Of a stretch of DNA of 64,000 nt, positions 22,315 through 31,675 are shown piece after piece (the stretch's first letter is position 1; every line of letters starts with the position of its first letter). A model generated the notes under the pieces. The model ran no database searches. It had not been told where the DNA came from and worked only from the letters and a program-made list of their open reading frames with translations. A program made the position numbers and the translations under genes. Source of the DNA: Actinomycetospora callitridis (GTDB taxonomy: Bacteria > Actinomycetota > Actinomycetes > Mycobacteriales > Pseudonocardiaceae). The stretch covers positions 1-64,000 of the forward strand of contig NZ_JAQZAK010000011.1 in NCBI RefSeq assembly GCF_028737265.1. The letters run 5' to 3'.

Positions 22315-23222
22315 ACGCCCTCCCCGAACAGGTGGCGCCGCCAGCGCGGGTCGATCGCGGGCTCGTCGAGCAGGATGAACAGGTCGGCGACCCCGAAGTC
22401 CGGGTCCAGCGCCGGCGGCCCGCCGATCTCGGCGCCGAGGCGCAGGTAGCCGCGCAGCAGGGGCGGGAGCGCGGCACGGGCGGCCCGTCCGGCGCCGGGC
22501 GCGTCCGGGTCGTACGGCCCGACCGGGGCCTCGCGCCACGGGCGCACCCGCCGCGGCGCCGGCGCCAGGTGGCGCGACGCGACCGTCGACCACACCCCGC
22601 CGGGCAGGGCGCCCTGCGGGGTCAGCGGGACGCTGGCGCAGCCGACGACCCAGCGGCGGCCGGTGAGCATCATGTAGCGCCCGATCCCCGCCCAGACCAG
22701 CGAGAGCACGACGCCGTGGCGGTGGTCGGGGTGCACACAGGAGCGGCCGACCTCGACGATCTCGGGGCGCAGGGGGTCGAGGGCGGAGAGGTCGAACTCG
22801 GTGTCGGAGTAGAGGCCGCCCGCCGCCCGGGCGCCCTCGGGGGTGAGCATCCGGTAGGTCCCGACGATCGCGCCGGAGGCGTCCTCGCGGACCACGAGGT
22901 GGTCGCAGTGCTCGTCGAACGCGTCGGCGTCGCGGCCCTGGGCGGCGGCCGCGACGGCCACCGGGTCGGTGGTGGACGGGCGCGCCCCCTGCTCCCCGGC
23001 GAACACGGCGTGGCGCAGCCGCTGGGCGGCGAGGACGTGGTCGGGATCGCGGGTCAGCAGCAGGCTGTAGCGCCCGGCCGCCTCGGCGGGGGCGACCTCC
23101 CCGCGGTCGACCGCCGGCGTGGGCCCGGTGGGCGGGAGGGTGGACGTGGCGACGGGACCGTGCTCGTCGTGGCTCTCGGGGGCGGGTCCGGTCGACCGCG
23201 CCAGCACCTGGGAAGTGGCCAT
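22311..23222 (-). CDS. Ornithine-acyl-ACP N-acyltransferase-like (OlsB family GNAT)
   Basis: A 303-residue protein, ATG 23222, with about 50 disordered residues first. The GNAT-type core shows the OlsB pattern: SLLLTRDPDHVLAAQRLRHAVFAGE, DEHCDHLVVREDASGAIVGTYRML, GLYSDTEFDL, VEVGRSCVHPDHRHG and WAGIGRYM. OlsB attaches a 3-hydroxy fatty acid to ornithine to make lyso-ornithine lipid. The C-terminal part (LPPLLRGYLRLGAEIGGPPALDPDFGVADLFILLD) is also conserved in this family. It is first gene of the olsB-olsA-methyltransferase operon, with overlapping stop/start codons throughout. Confidence 0.83.
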   Translation of the reverse strand: MATSQVLARSTGPAPESHDEHGPVATSTLPPTGPTPAVDRGEVAPAEAAGRYSLLLTRDPDHVLAAQRLRHAVFAGEQGARPSTTDPVAVAAAAQGRDADAFDEHCDHLVVREDASGAIVGTYRMLTPEGARAAGGLYSDTEFDLSALDPLRPEIVEVGRSCVHPDHRHGVVLSLVWAGIGRYMMLTGRRWVVGCASVPLTPQGALPGGVWSTVASRHLAPAPRRVRPWREAPVGPYDPDAPGAGRAARAALPPLLRGYLRLGAEIGGPPALDPDFGVADLFILLDEPAIDPRWRRHLFGEGV

Positions 23223-23328
23223 GGGCCGGTGTCTACGGGCCGAGATCGCCCGGGGGCCCACCCCGGCGTGACGGCCGGGTGTGATGCGGGTGAACTCGGT
23301 GCTCCCACTGCCCGCTCGGGCCGCAGGC

Positions 23329-24486
23329 TCAGGCCGCGCGGGGCGTCTCCGGGGTGCGCGGCAGGGGGGTGTCACCGTGCAGCACGGCGGCGTAGTGCCC
23401 CAGCAGCTCCTCGCAGACCGAGGGCCAGGTCCGGTCGGCCACGGCCGCGCGGCCGGCGGCGCCGACGGCCCGCCGGGTGTCCGGGTCGTCGCGCCAGGCG
23501 GCGATCCGCCCGACGATCTCCGCCCCGGCCGTCGGCGACGCCGGGTCGTAGAGCCAGCCGGTGCGTCCCGGGGCCACGAGGTCGGCCACCCCGCCCGCGT
23601 CCGGCGCGAGCACCGGCAGGCCCGAGGCCTGGGCCTCCTGCACCGCCTGGCAGAAGGTCTCGTGCGGGCCGGTGTGCACGAAGGCGTCGAACGAGGCGTA
23701 GGCGCGGGCCAGCTCGGTGCCGCCGCGGAAGCCGAGGAAGTGCGCGGTGGGCAGCAGCTCGCGCAGGCGGGCGCGCGAGGGCCCGTCGCCGACGACGACC
23801 ACGCGCACGCCGGGCAGGCCCTCGAGGGCCGCCAGCCGCTCGACCTGCTTCTCCGCGGCGAGCCGGCCGACGTAGCCGACGAGCATCTCGCCGTGCGGGG
23901 CGAGCTCGGCGCGCAGGTCCTCGTCGCGGCGTCCCGGGTGGAAGCGCGCGGTGTCCACGCCACGTCCCCACCGGTGCACGCGCGGCACGCCGTGCTCGCG
24001 CAGCGCGTCCACCGCCCAGCGCGACGGCGCGAGGGTCCGTGCGGCCCCGCTGTGCAGGCGGCGGATCCAGCGCCAGGCCGCCCGCGCGGTCAGCCCGACC
24101 CCGTACGACGAGGCGAAGCCGGCGACGTCGGTCTGGTAGACGGCGACGGCCGGCACGTCCAGGCGTCGGGCGACGGTCAGCGCCCGCGCGCCCAGCACGA
24201 ACGGCGAGGCGAGGTGCACGACGTCCGGGCGGTACTCCGCGAGCGCGGCCCGCACGGCCGGGGTGGGCACGCCGACGGGCAGCGAGTCGACGACGGGCAG
24301 GTCCACGGCGGGGACGCGGACGACGGGGACGTCGGGCGCGCCGGGCACCTCGTCGGGGCCCGCACCCGGCGCGATGACCATCGCGCCGTGACCGCGGCGC
24401 CGGAGGTGGGCGACCACCTGGAGCACGGAGTTGGTGACGCCGTTGACGGCGGGGAGGAAGGACTCGGTCACGACGGCGACGCGCAC
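23329..24486 (-). CDS. mgtA: GT4 mannosyltransferase, MgtA-like
   Basis: A 385-residue family 4 glycosyltransferase, GTG 24486. The N-terminal half has ESFLPAVNGVTNSV and PDVVHLASPFVLG. The C-terminal half has GYVGRLAAEKQVERLA, VVGDGPSRARL and the EX7E motif in HETFCQAVQEA. This plan matches actinobacterial MgtA, a GDP-mannose-dependent transferase that mannosylates glucuronosyl-diacylglycerol for glycolipid and lipomannan-like polymer assembly. It sits just upstream of the lipid operon on the same strand (106 nt gap), fitting a membrane-lipid theme. Confidence 0.83.
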   Translation of the reverse strand: MRVAVVTESFLPAVNGVTNSVLQVVAHLRRRGHGAMVIAPGAGPDEVPGAPDVPVVRVPAVDLPVVDSLPVGVPTPAVRAALAEYRPDVVHLASPFVLGARALTVARRLDVPAVAVYQTDVAGFASSYGVGLTARAAWRWIRRLHSGAARTLAPSRWAVDALREHGVPRVHRWGRGVDTARFHPGRRDEDLRAELAPHGEMLVGYVGRLAAEKQVERLAALEGLPGVRVVVVGDGPSRARLRELLPTAHFLGFRGGTELARAYASFDAFVHTGPHETFCQAVQEAQASGLPVLAPDAGGVADLVAPGRTGWLYDPASPTAGAEIVGRIAAWRDDPDTRRAVGAAGRAAVADRTWPSVCEELLGHYAAVLHGDTPLPRTPETPRAA

Positions 24487-24736
24487 GAGCGCACCGTTCC
24501 CGGCCCGGGAGCCCCGTCGGCCGACGACGACGTGTCGCCCGTCCTAACACCGACCCAACACTGGGCCCGGGCGTCCGCGCCTCGGTTGTGGGCGGGATCG
24601 CTGAAAGTCACTGACGGTCAACAACAGGCCGGACGATGCAGAACCGACGGCGTGTCGTCCCCGCTCACTGCGGCGTGGCGACCACGGAGGGTCGAGATCC
24701 CGTCCGGCGCTGGGATGGTCGGGGGAACCACCTGTA

Positions 24737-24766
24737 TTGACAGGCGTCGCCGACTGTCGGCTACTG
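24737..24766 (+). promoter_or_regulatory. Possible promoter with TTGACA inside a small palindrome
   Basis: A perfect -35 TTGACA (24737-24742) lies in CCTGT-ATTG-ACAGG. A weak -10 (GCTACT/TACTGG) follows at 17-19 bp. It points to the methyltransferase gene at 24843. The rest of the 356-bp gap from 24487 shows no gene. Confidence 0.4.
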
Positions 24767-24842
24767 GACATCTCCGGCGGGCATCGGGCGGCCGCCGGCC
24801 CGTCCGTACTGCCCGGACGGGGGCCAGCCGGGAGGGAGGACC

Positions 24843-25679
24843 GTGGTCGTCGACCCCTTCCCGCGCCGCCTCACCACGTCGGCCCCCCGCGTCCCGGACG
24901 TCGACCGCCCGAGCTCGGCCCGGGTCTACGACTTCCTGCTCGGCGGGACGTCCCACGGCGCCGTCGACCGGCACCTCGGCCGGGAGATGATCGACGCCGT
25001 CCCGCTGGTGATCCCGATCGCGCGCGAGAACCGGTCGTTCCTCCGCCGGGTCGTCACCTACCTCGTGCACGCGGGCATCGACCAGTTCCTCGACCTCGGC
25101 TCGGGCATCCCGACCATGGGCAGCACCCACGAGGTCGCCCGTCGCGTCGACCCCGAGGCGCGCGTCGCCTACGTCGACGTCGACCTCGTGGCCGTCGCCC
25201 ACGGCGAGCTGCTGCTCGGGAGGGAGAAGGGCGTGTCGGTCTCCTGGGCCGACCTGACCCGCCCCGAGACCGTGCTCGGCGCCCCTGGCGTCACCGACGT
25301 GCTCGACCTGTCCCGGCCGGTCGGGGTGCTGATGTTCTCGGTGCTCCAGCACGTGCCCGACGCCCAGGACCCCGCCGGGGTGGTCGCCGGCTACGTGTCC
25401 CGGGTCGTGCCGGGGAGCGCGCTGGCGGTCTCCCACCTCTCCGGGGACGACCCCCGCGTCGACATGGAGGCGCTGCGGGCGCTCAGCGGCGCCTACCCGC
25501 GGGGCGAGGTGACCTACCGGTCGGCGGCCGAGCTCGCGGCCATGGTCCAGGGGGTCGACCTCGTCGAGCCAGGCCTCGTCTACGCGGCGCAGTGGCGACC
25601 GGAGCCCCGCCGTTCCGGCCAGCCCGAGGGCGAGCTCTGCTGCGGGCACCGCGCGGCCGTCGGGTTCGTCCCGGGCTGA
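24843..25679 (+). CDS. SAM-dependent methyltransferase, DUF574 type
   Basis: A 278-residue protein, GTG 24843 with GGGAGGGAGG upstream. It is the actinomycete-specific DUF574/Methyltransf_19 family: PSSARVYDFLLGGTSHGAVDR, ARENRSFLRRVVTYLVHAGIDQFLDLGSGIPTMGSTHEVA (with the LDLGSG SAM loop), VAYVDVDLVAVAH and VLMFSVLQHVPD. These proteins are numerous in Streptomyces and Pseudonocardia and their substrates are mostly unknown. It stands alone here. Confidence 0.9.
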   Translation: MVVDPFPRRLTTSAPRVPDVDRPSSARVYDFLLGGTSHGAVDRHLGREMIDAVPLVIPIARENRSFLRRVVTYLVHAGIDQFLDLGSGIPTMGSTHEVARRVDPEARVAYVDVDLVAVAHGELLLGREKGVSVSWADLTRPETVLGAPGVTDVLDLSRPVGVLMFSVLQHVPDAQDPAGVVAGYVSRVVPGSALAVSHLSGDDPRVDMEALRALSGAYPRGEVTYRSAAELAAMVQGVDLVEPGLVYAAQWRPEPRRSGQPEGELCCGHRAAVGFVPG

Positions 25680-25966
25680 GCGATCGCGACCGGCACCCGT
25701 CAAACACGGTTCGGCCCGATGCCGTAGCGGCTCGACGCACCGTTCGGAGCAACGGTTGACGGCCCCGACTAGGCCGTTCGCCGCCCGACGCGGCCTGTCG
25801 ACCACTCAACGCGACGCAGCGCGGCCCTGCGGTCACGGCTCGTCACAAAAGGTCTCGGTTCGGTTACGGTCCCTGCCGCGTCGTCCCGCTCCCCAGCACC
25901 ACCCCGGGCGACGTACGGGTCACCTCTCGAGGTCCCGTCCCGCCCTTCGATGAACCGGAGACCCCG
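25680..25966. other. 287-bp leader/promoter region of the Rpf gene
   Basis: No ORF is supported. It contains CGTCACAAAAGG (about 25840-25851) and GGTTACGG, which loosely recall MtrA-type GTCACA/GTTACG boxes found before many actinobacterial rpf genes. I looked for a cyclic-di-AMP (ydaO) riboswitch and did not see its conserved segments. Confidence 0.35.
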
Positions 25967-26347
25967 ATGTCTGGTCGCCACGCCGCCCCGTCCGCCTCCC
26001 GCCCCCTGCTCAAGGCCGGGGTCGTCGCCGCCGCCGCGGTCACCGGTCCGCTGGCGATCACCGGCACGGCCATGGCGGCACCCTCGGTCTCGCCCGAGTC
26101 GAACGCGACCTGGGACCGCCTCGCCATGTGCGAGAGCACCCAGAACTGGGAGGCCGACACCGGCAACGGCTTCAAGGGCGGCCTGCAGTTCACCGACTCC
26201 ACCTGGAGCGAGTTCGGCGGCGAGCGCTTTGCCTCCTCGCCCGACGAGGCCTCCCGCGAGCAGCAGATCCGCGTGGCCAAGAAGGTCCAGGACGAGCAGG
26301 GCTGGAACGCCTGGCCGACCTGCTCGGAGAAGCTCGGCCTGCAGTAG
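25967..26347 (+). CDS. Resuscitation-promoting-factor-like secreted transglycosylase
   Basis: A 126-residue exported protein, ATG 25967. A signal peptide (to about AMAAP, residue 38) is followed by a single Rpf domain: NATWDRLAMCESTQNWEADTG, NGFKGGLQFTDSTWSEFGG and WPTCSEKLGL. The catalytic Glu is in CEST and the two disulfide cysteines are present. Rpf proteins cleave peptidoglycan and promote growth resumption. This is the minimal form with no LysM or G5 domain. It ends 14 nt before the first copy of the dispersed hairpin element. Confidence 0.93.
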   Translation: MSGRHAAPSASRPLLKAGVVAAAAVTGPLAITGTAMAAPSVSPESNATWDRLAMCESTQNWEADTGNGFKGGLQFTDSTWSEFGGERFASSPDEASREQQIRVAKKVQDEQGWNAWPTCSEKLGLQ

Positions 26348-26361
26348 GAGCGGCACCTCCG

Positions 26362-26414
26362 GTGCAAGCCCTGCGTCCACGCTTGCACTGAACGCCAGTA
26401 AATCCACATCCTCG
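26362..26414 (+). repeat. Family A hairpin element, copy 1 (L subtype)
   Basis: Stem GTGCAAGC/GCTTGCAC (26362-26369, 26381-26388) with an 11-nt loop CCTGCGTCCAC, then the conserved tail ACGCCAGTAAATCC-ACATCCTCG. It starts 14 nt after the rpf stop, and its tail ends 18 nt before the start of the flavoprotein gene. Confidence 0.9.
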
Positions 26415-26432
26415 CTCAGCGGCCCTGACACG

Positions 26433-28085
26433 ATGTCCGGCATGTCCGACGCCGACGTCATCGTCGTCGGGGCCGGCCTGGCCGGTCTCGTCGCCACCGC
26501 CGAGCTCGCCGACGCGGGACGCCGGGTGATCCTGCTCGACCAGGAGCCCGAGGCCTCGCTCGGCGGGCAGGCGTGGTGGTCGTTCGGCGGGCTCTTCCTC
26601 GTCGACAGCCCCGAGCAGCGCCGGCTGCGCGTCCGCGACTCGTTCGACCTCGCCTGGTCCGACTGGACCTCCAGCGCCGGCTTCGACCGCCCCGACGAGG
26701 ACCGCTGGGGTCGCGAGTGGGCCCGCGCCTACGTCGAGTGGGCCGCCGGCGAGAAGCGCCCGTGGCTCCACGCCATGGGCGTGCGCTTCTTCCCCGTCGT
26801 CGGCTGGGCCGAGCGCGGTGGGGCCTCGGCCACCGGCCACGGCAACTCCGTCCCCCGCTTCCACATCGTCTGGGGCACCGGTCCCGGCATCCTCGAGCCG
26901 TTCCTGCGCCGCGTGCAGCAGGCCGTCGACGACGGGCAGGTGACGATCCGCTTCCGCCACCGCGTCGACGCGCTCGCCGTGACGGCCGGCGCGGTGACCG
27001 GGGTGTCCGGCATCGTCCTCGAGCCCTCCGGCGTCGCCCGGGGCGAGTCGAGCTCGCGCACGGCGGTCGACACGTTCAGCCTCGCCGCGCCCAGCGTCGT
27101 CGTCACCTCCGGCGGCATCGGCGGCGACCACGACGCCGTCCGCGCGGCCTGGCCGGAGCGCCTCGGCCCACCGCCGCAGCAGATGATCTCCGGCGTCCCG
27201 GCCCACGTCGACGGCCGCATGATCGGCATCAGTGAGGACGCCGGCGGCCGCGTCGTCAACCGTGACCGGATGTGGCACTACACCGAGGGGATCGCGAACC
27301 ACTCCCCCGTGTGGCCGCTGCACGGCATCCGGATCCTGCCCGGGCCGTCGTCACTGTGGTTCGACGCGGAGGGCCACCGTCTGCCCGCGCCGCTGTGGCC
27401 CGGCTTCGACACGCTCGCGACGCTCGAGCACATCCGGCGCACCGGGCACGACCACACGTGGTTCGTGCTGACCCAGCGGATTCTCGAGAAGGAGTTCGCC
27501 CTCTCCGGCTCCGAGCAGAACCCCGACTTCACCGGCCGCGACATCCGTCTGACCCTTCAGCGCGTCCGCCCCGGGCCCACCGATCCGGTCGCGGCGTTCC
27601 AGCGCTCGGGGGCGGACTTCGTGCAGGCCGACGACCTGCCCACCCTCGTCGACCGCATGAACGCCCTCACCCCGACGCCGCTGCTGGACGCGGCGAACGT
27701 CGAGCGCGAGGTCCTCGCCCGCGACGCCGAGCTCGCGAACCCGTACGGCAAGGACGGCCAGCTCGCCGCCGTCCGCAACGCCCGCGCCTACCTCGGCGAC
27801 CGGCTCGTCCGCACGGCGCCGCCGCACCGGATCCTCGACCCCGCCGCCGGACCGCTCGTCGCGGTCAAGCTGCACATCCTGACGCGCAAGACGCTCGGCG
27901 GGCTGTGGACGGACCTCGACGGCCGCGTGCTGCGCGCCGACGGATCCCCGCTGCCGGGGCTGTACGCCGCGGGCGAGGCCGCGGGCTTCGGTGGCGGCGG
28001 GGTGCACGGCTACCGGTCGCTCGAGGGGACGTTCCTCGGCGGCTGCCTGTTCTCGGGACGTCAGGTGGGACGCGCGCTGGCCTGA
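26433..28085 (+). CDS. FAD-binding dehydrogenase, KstD/fumarate-reductase-like
   Basis: A 550-residue flavoprotein; ATG 26433, with ATG 26442 as alternative. The N-terminal dinucleotide fold reads DVIVVGAGLAGLVATAELA with ILLDQEPEASLGGQAWWSFGGLF. Later motifs are VVTSGGIGG and the C-terminal FAD-closing LPGLYAAGEAAGFGGGGVHGYRSLEGTFLGGC. This is the 'FAD-binding dehydrogenase' branch near 3-ketosteroid-delta1-dehydrogenases. The exact substrate is unknown, and there are no steroid genes nearby. The gene is bracketed by two inverted family A hairpin elements. Confidence 0.87.
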   Translation: MSGMSDADVIVVGAGLAGLVATAELADAGRRVILLDQEPEASLGGQAWWSFGGLFLVDSPEQRRLRVRDSFDLAWSDWTSSAGFDRPDEDRWGREWARAYVEWAAGEKRPWLHAMGVRFFPVVGWAERGGASATGHGNSVPRFHIVWGTGPGILEPFLRRVQQAVDDGQVTIRFRHRVDALAVTAGAVTGVSGIVLEPSGVARGESSSRTAVDTFSLAAPSVVVTSGGIGGDHDAVRAAWPERLGPPPQQMISGVPAHVDGRMIGISEDAGGRVVNRDRMWHYTEGIANHSPVWPLHGIRILPGPSSLWFDAEGHRLPAPLWPGFDTLATLEHIRRTGHDHTWFVLTQRILEKEFALSGSEQNPDFTGRDIRLTLQRVRPGPTDPVAAFQRSGADFVQADDLPTLVDRMNALTPTPLLDAANVEREVLARDAELANPYGKDGQLAAVRNARAYLGDRLVRTAPPHRILDPAAGPLVAVKLHILTRKTLGGLWTDLDGRVLRADGSPLPGLYAAGEAAGFGGGGVHGYRSLEGTFLGGCLFSGRQVGRALA

Positions 28086-28088
28086 GCG

Positions 28089-28149
28089 CGCGTCATGATC
28101 GACGCGGCTTTCCTGGCGTCGAGTGCAAGCGTGGACGCAGGGCTTGCAC
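28089..28149 (-). repeat. Family A hairpin element, copy 2 (R subtype)
   Basis: Inverted relative to copy 1. On the minus strand it has the GTGCAAGC/GCTTGCAC stem (28149-28142 and 28130-28123), the 11-nt loop, CGCCAGGAAA and then TCGATCATGA instead of ATCCTCG. It abuts the stop codon of the minus-strand gene 28150-28596 directly. Confidence 0.88.
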
Positions 28150-28596
28150 TCAGCGAGTGACCCGCCGGCGGCGCTGCAGCAGGAGCATCGCCGCGACGAT
28201 CACGAGCAGCACCGCCGCACCGCCCAGGACGCGCAGGGTGGTGGCGCCCGAGCCGGTGTCGGCGACGGTGAGCGTCGCGGTGAGCGGGCGGCCCCCGCAG
28301 GTCGCGGTCACCGTGACCGGACCCGGTGCGGCGTCGGCGGCGACGGTCAGGGTCGACGACACCGACCAGGGCTGGTGGCCCTCGGGGTCGCGTTCCCACG
28401 GGCCGCCCGTGACCCCGGGCCCGCCGGCGGGGGTCGTCTCCGGCTCCTCGCAGCCCATCTGCGCGGCGACGGTGGCGCCGGGCGCGACCGGGGCGCCGTC
28501 GCCGATCACCAGACCGGGGTCGGCCAGCGCCGTCCCCGCCCCCAGCGACAGGAAGGCCACCACCAGCATCGTCAGCACCAGGCGCACACCGGTCAC
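28150..28596 (-). CDS. Small exported protein with C-terminal membrane anchor
   Basis: A 148-residue protein from GTG 28596; a longer start at 28638 is possible. A signal peptide (VRLVLTMLVVAFLSLGAGTALAD) precedes an outer domain of about 90 residues with two cysteines (MGCEEPE, VTATCGG). Its beta-strand pattern ends TLTVADTGSG, like bacterial Ig-type domains. A C-terminal transmembrane helix (LRVLGGAAVLLVIVAAMLLL) and RRRR end the chain. TGSG just before the anchor loosely recalls a sorting motif but is not LPxTG. Function unknown. Confidence 0.7.
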   Translation of the reverse strand: MTGVRLVLTMLVVAFLSLGAGTALADPGLVIGDGAPVAPGATVAAQMGCEEPETTPAGGPGVTGGPWERDPEGHQPWSVSSTLTVAADAAPGPVTVTATCGGRPLTATLTVADTGSGATTLRVLGGAAVLLVIVAAMLLLQRRRRVTR

Positions 28597-28675
28597 CGTG
28601 CCACCCGGAGCGCGTCCGGTGGGCCAGCGCCACCGCACACGTTCAGGGCACCGTCACCCGGGGCAGCCAGCGCCC

Positions 28676-29668
28676 ATGGAGCAACGCACTCTCGGCAGCC
28701 AGGGCCTGCGCGTGTCCGCGCTCGGCCTGGGTTGCATGGGCATGACCTTCGCCTACGGCGGCCAGGACGACACCGAGTCGCGCGCGACGATCGAGCGCGC
28801 GCTCGAGCTGGGCGTCACCTTCCTCGACACCGCGGACATGTACGGCCCGCACACCAACGAGGAGCTCCTCGGCTCGGTGCTCTCCGGACGGCGCGACGAG
28901 GTCACCCTCGCCACCAAGTTCGGCAACGAGATCGGCGCCGACGGCAAGGGCACCGGGCGCGTCAACGGGCGCCCCGACTACCTGCGCGGCCAGATCGACG
29001 GATCGCTGCGACGCCTCGGCACCGACCACGTCGACCTCTACTACCAGCACCGCGTCGACCCCGACGTCCCGATCGAGGAGACCTGGGGCGCGCTCGGCGA
29101 GCTCGTCGACGCCGGCAAGGTGCGCTACCTCGGCATCTCCGAGGCGGCGCCGGAGACCATCCGCCGCGCCCACGCCACCGCCCCGATCAGCGCCGTGCAG
29201 ACCGAGTACTCGCTGTTCACCCGGGACGTCGAGGACGACGGCGTCCTCGCGACGTGCCGCGAGCTGGGCATCGGCTTCGTGCCGTACAGCCCGATCGGCC
29301 GCGGCTTCCTGTCCGGCACGATCCGCTCGACCGACGACCTCCCCGAGGGCGACTGGCGCCGCAACTCGCCCCGCTTCCAGGGCGAGGCGCTCCAGGCGAA
29401 CCTGCGGGTGCTCGACGAGGTCAACGCGCTCGCCGAGCGCAAGGGCGTCTCGCCGACCCAGCTCGCGCTCGCGTGGGTGCTCGCGCAGGGTGACGACATC
29501 GTCCCGATCCCGGGCACCAAGCGCCGCCGCTACCTCGAGGAGAACGCGGGCGCGGTCGACGTCACCCTGACCGGCGAGGAGCTCGGGGCCATCGAGGAGG
29601 TCGCCCCGGTGGGCGTCGCGTCCGGCGAGCGCTACCCCGCCGCCGCGATGGGGATGCTGCGCCGCTGA
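28676..29668 (+). CDS. Aldo/keto reductase
   Basis: A 330-residue TIM-barrel oxidoreductase, ATG 28676. Motifs are RTLGSQGLRVSALGLGCMGM, FLDTADMYGPHTNEELLG (catalytic Asp and Tyr), DEVTLATKFGNE (Lys), VDLYYQHRVDPDVPIEETW (His) and VPIPGTKRRRYLEEN. It belongs to the AKR13-like 'aldo/keto reductase' branch that uses NADPH. The physiological carbonyl substrate is unknown. It ends 3 nt before a perfect hairpin shared with the next, convergent gene. Confidence 0.92.
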   Translation: MEQRTLGSQGLRVSALGLGCMGMTFAYGGQDDTESRATIERALELGVTFLDTADMYGPHTNEELLGSVLSGRRDEVTLATKFGNEIGADGKGTGRVNGRPDYLRGQIDGSLRRLGTDHVDLYYQHRVDPDVPIEETWGALGELVDAGKVRYLGISEAAPETIRRAHATAPISAVQTEYSLFTRDVEDDGVLATCRELGIGFVPYSPIGRGFLSGTIRSTDDLPEGDWRRNSPRFQGEALQANLRVLDEVNALAERKGVSPTQLALAWVLAQGDDIVPIPGTKRRRYLEENAGAVDVTLTGEELGAIEEVAPVGVASGERYPAAAMGMLRR

Positions 29669-29671
29669 CCC

Positions 29672-29707
29672 GTGCGCGAAGTTCCCGGCTATGACCGGGA
29701 ACTTCGC

Positions 29708-29711
<4 letters not shown>
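29672..29711. repeat. Family B palindromic element, copy 1, acting as convergent terminator
   Basis: The perfect 13-bp stem GCGAAGTTCCCGG (29676-29688) pairs with CCGGGAACTTCGC (29695-29707) across CTATGA, flanked by GTG/CAC. It overlaps the stop codon of the esterase gene on the minus strand. A related copy is at 43683-43722. Confidence 0.85.
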
Positions 29712-30781
<1,070 letters not shown>

Positions 30782-30855
30782 GCCGGGAGCCTAGGGGCGG
30801 GCGACGATCACGGCTGGTCCGCGGCCCGAGATGGGGGATTTCCTGACTTTGGGTG

Positions 30856-31134
30856 TCAGCCTGGTCCCCAGGCTGACGCACCGCCGCCCGCCCGACGCAG
30901 CCGCACCGGACCACGGGCGGTGGCGGGATCGACGACGCTGCCGCGCTGGGTCATCTCGACCGTCCCGTCGCCGACGAGCCGCGCGGCGACGGCGCGGGCG
31001 TCGGGCATCAGGTCGCGCCACGACTCCGGGTCGACGCGCCGCGCGGCCTCCGACGGGCAGATGGTCGCGCCGTCGGTCCGCTGGTCGAGCAGTCCCACGA
31101 TCGCATCGGCGAGAGCCCGCTCGGTGTCAGCCAC
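30856..31134 (-). CDS. DUF3253 protein
   Basis: A 92-residue protein from GTG 31134 with GGTGG upstream. It matches DUF3253: TICPSEAARRVDPESWRDLMPDARAVAARLVGDGTVEMTQRG, then VDPATARGPVRLRR. The family has a winged-helix-like pattern, is common in proteobacteria and actinobacteria, and has no known function. It is divergent from the SRPBCC gene. Confidence 0.8.
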   Translation of the reverse strand: MADTERALADAIVGLLDQRTDGATICPSEAARRVDPESWRDLMPDARAVAARLVGDGTVEMTQRGSVVDPATARGPVRLRRAGGGASAWGPG

Positions 31135-31217
31135 GCCACCGGATACCCATCCGCACGGGCGGGTACCGGGCAGTGGACGCGCGATGGCACCCCTGCTCCG
31201 TCGCCGGAGGGAGTGTC

Positions 31218-31652
31218 GTGAGCGCACCGGTGACGAGGACCGTGGAGATCGCCGCGCCCGTGCCCCGGGTGATCGAGGTGATCTCCGATCTGGAGAACAC
31301 CGATCGCTGGGCCAACGAGGCGAAGTCGGCGAAGGTCCAGGAGCACGACGAGCAGGGCCGGCCCACCCGGATCGTGGTGACCCTCGGCGCGCTGACGTTC
31401 ACGACGACGGCCACCTACACCGTGGCCTACACCGACTCGTCGGTCACGCTGACCTGCGTCGACGCGAAGCTGATCCGCGAGAGCACGATCGCCTACACCG
31501 CGACCGACGCCGGCGACGGGAACACCCACCTCGAGATGGCCTCGACGATGGAGGTCACCGTCAAGGGCGTCCCGCGCTGGGGCCTGGAGCGCGCGATGGG
31601 CTCGAGCGCCGAGAAGAACCTGCAGTCGATCAAGAAGGACGCTGAGGGCTAG
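31218..31652 (+). CDS. SRPBCC (START-like) family protein
   Basis: A 144-residue protein, GTG 31218 preceded by GGAGGG. The pattern is the polyketide-cyclase/dehydrase-like SRPBCC fold: VTRTVEIAAPVPRVIEVISDLENTDRWANEAKSAKVQE, alternating strands, and a long C-terminal helix (GVPRWGLERAMGSSAEKNLQSIKK). It would bind a hydrophobic ligand in its cavity, ligand unknown. Many actinobacterial copies resemble mycobacterial lipid-binding SRPBCC proteins. Confidence 0.82.
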   Translation: MSAPVTRTVEIAAPVPRVIEVISDLENTDRWANEAKSAKVQEHDEQGRPTRIVVTLGALTFTTTATYTVAYTDSSVTLTCVDAKLIRESTIAYTATDAGDGNTHLEMASTMEVTVKGVPRWGLERAMGSSAEKNLQSIKKDAEG

Positions 31653-31675
31653 CACTCACGTGGGCCGCCGGCCCC

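Noticed and set aside
24737..24766. Strong sigma-70-like promoter for the DUF574 methyltransferase
   Set aside because: The -35 is perfect but no convincing -10 follows at 16-18 bp, so it is only listed at low confidence.
25680..25966. Cyclic-di-AMP riboswitch upstream of the Rpf gene
   Set aside because: Such riboswitches are common before rpf genes, but I could not find the conserved helices here.
26433..28085. Steroid degradation role for the KstD-like flavoprotein
   Set aside because: No steroid-catabolic neighbours; the family is broad and the motif match only places it in the general FAD-binding dehydrogenase group.
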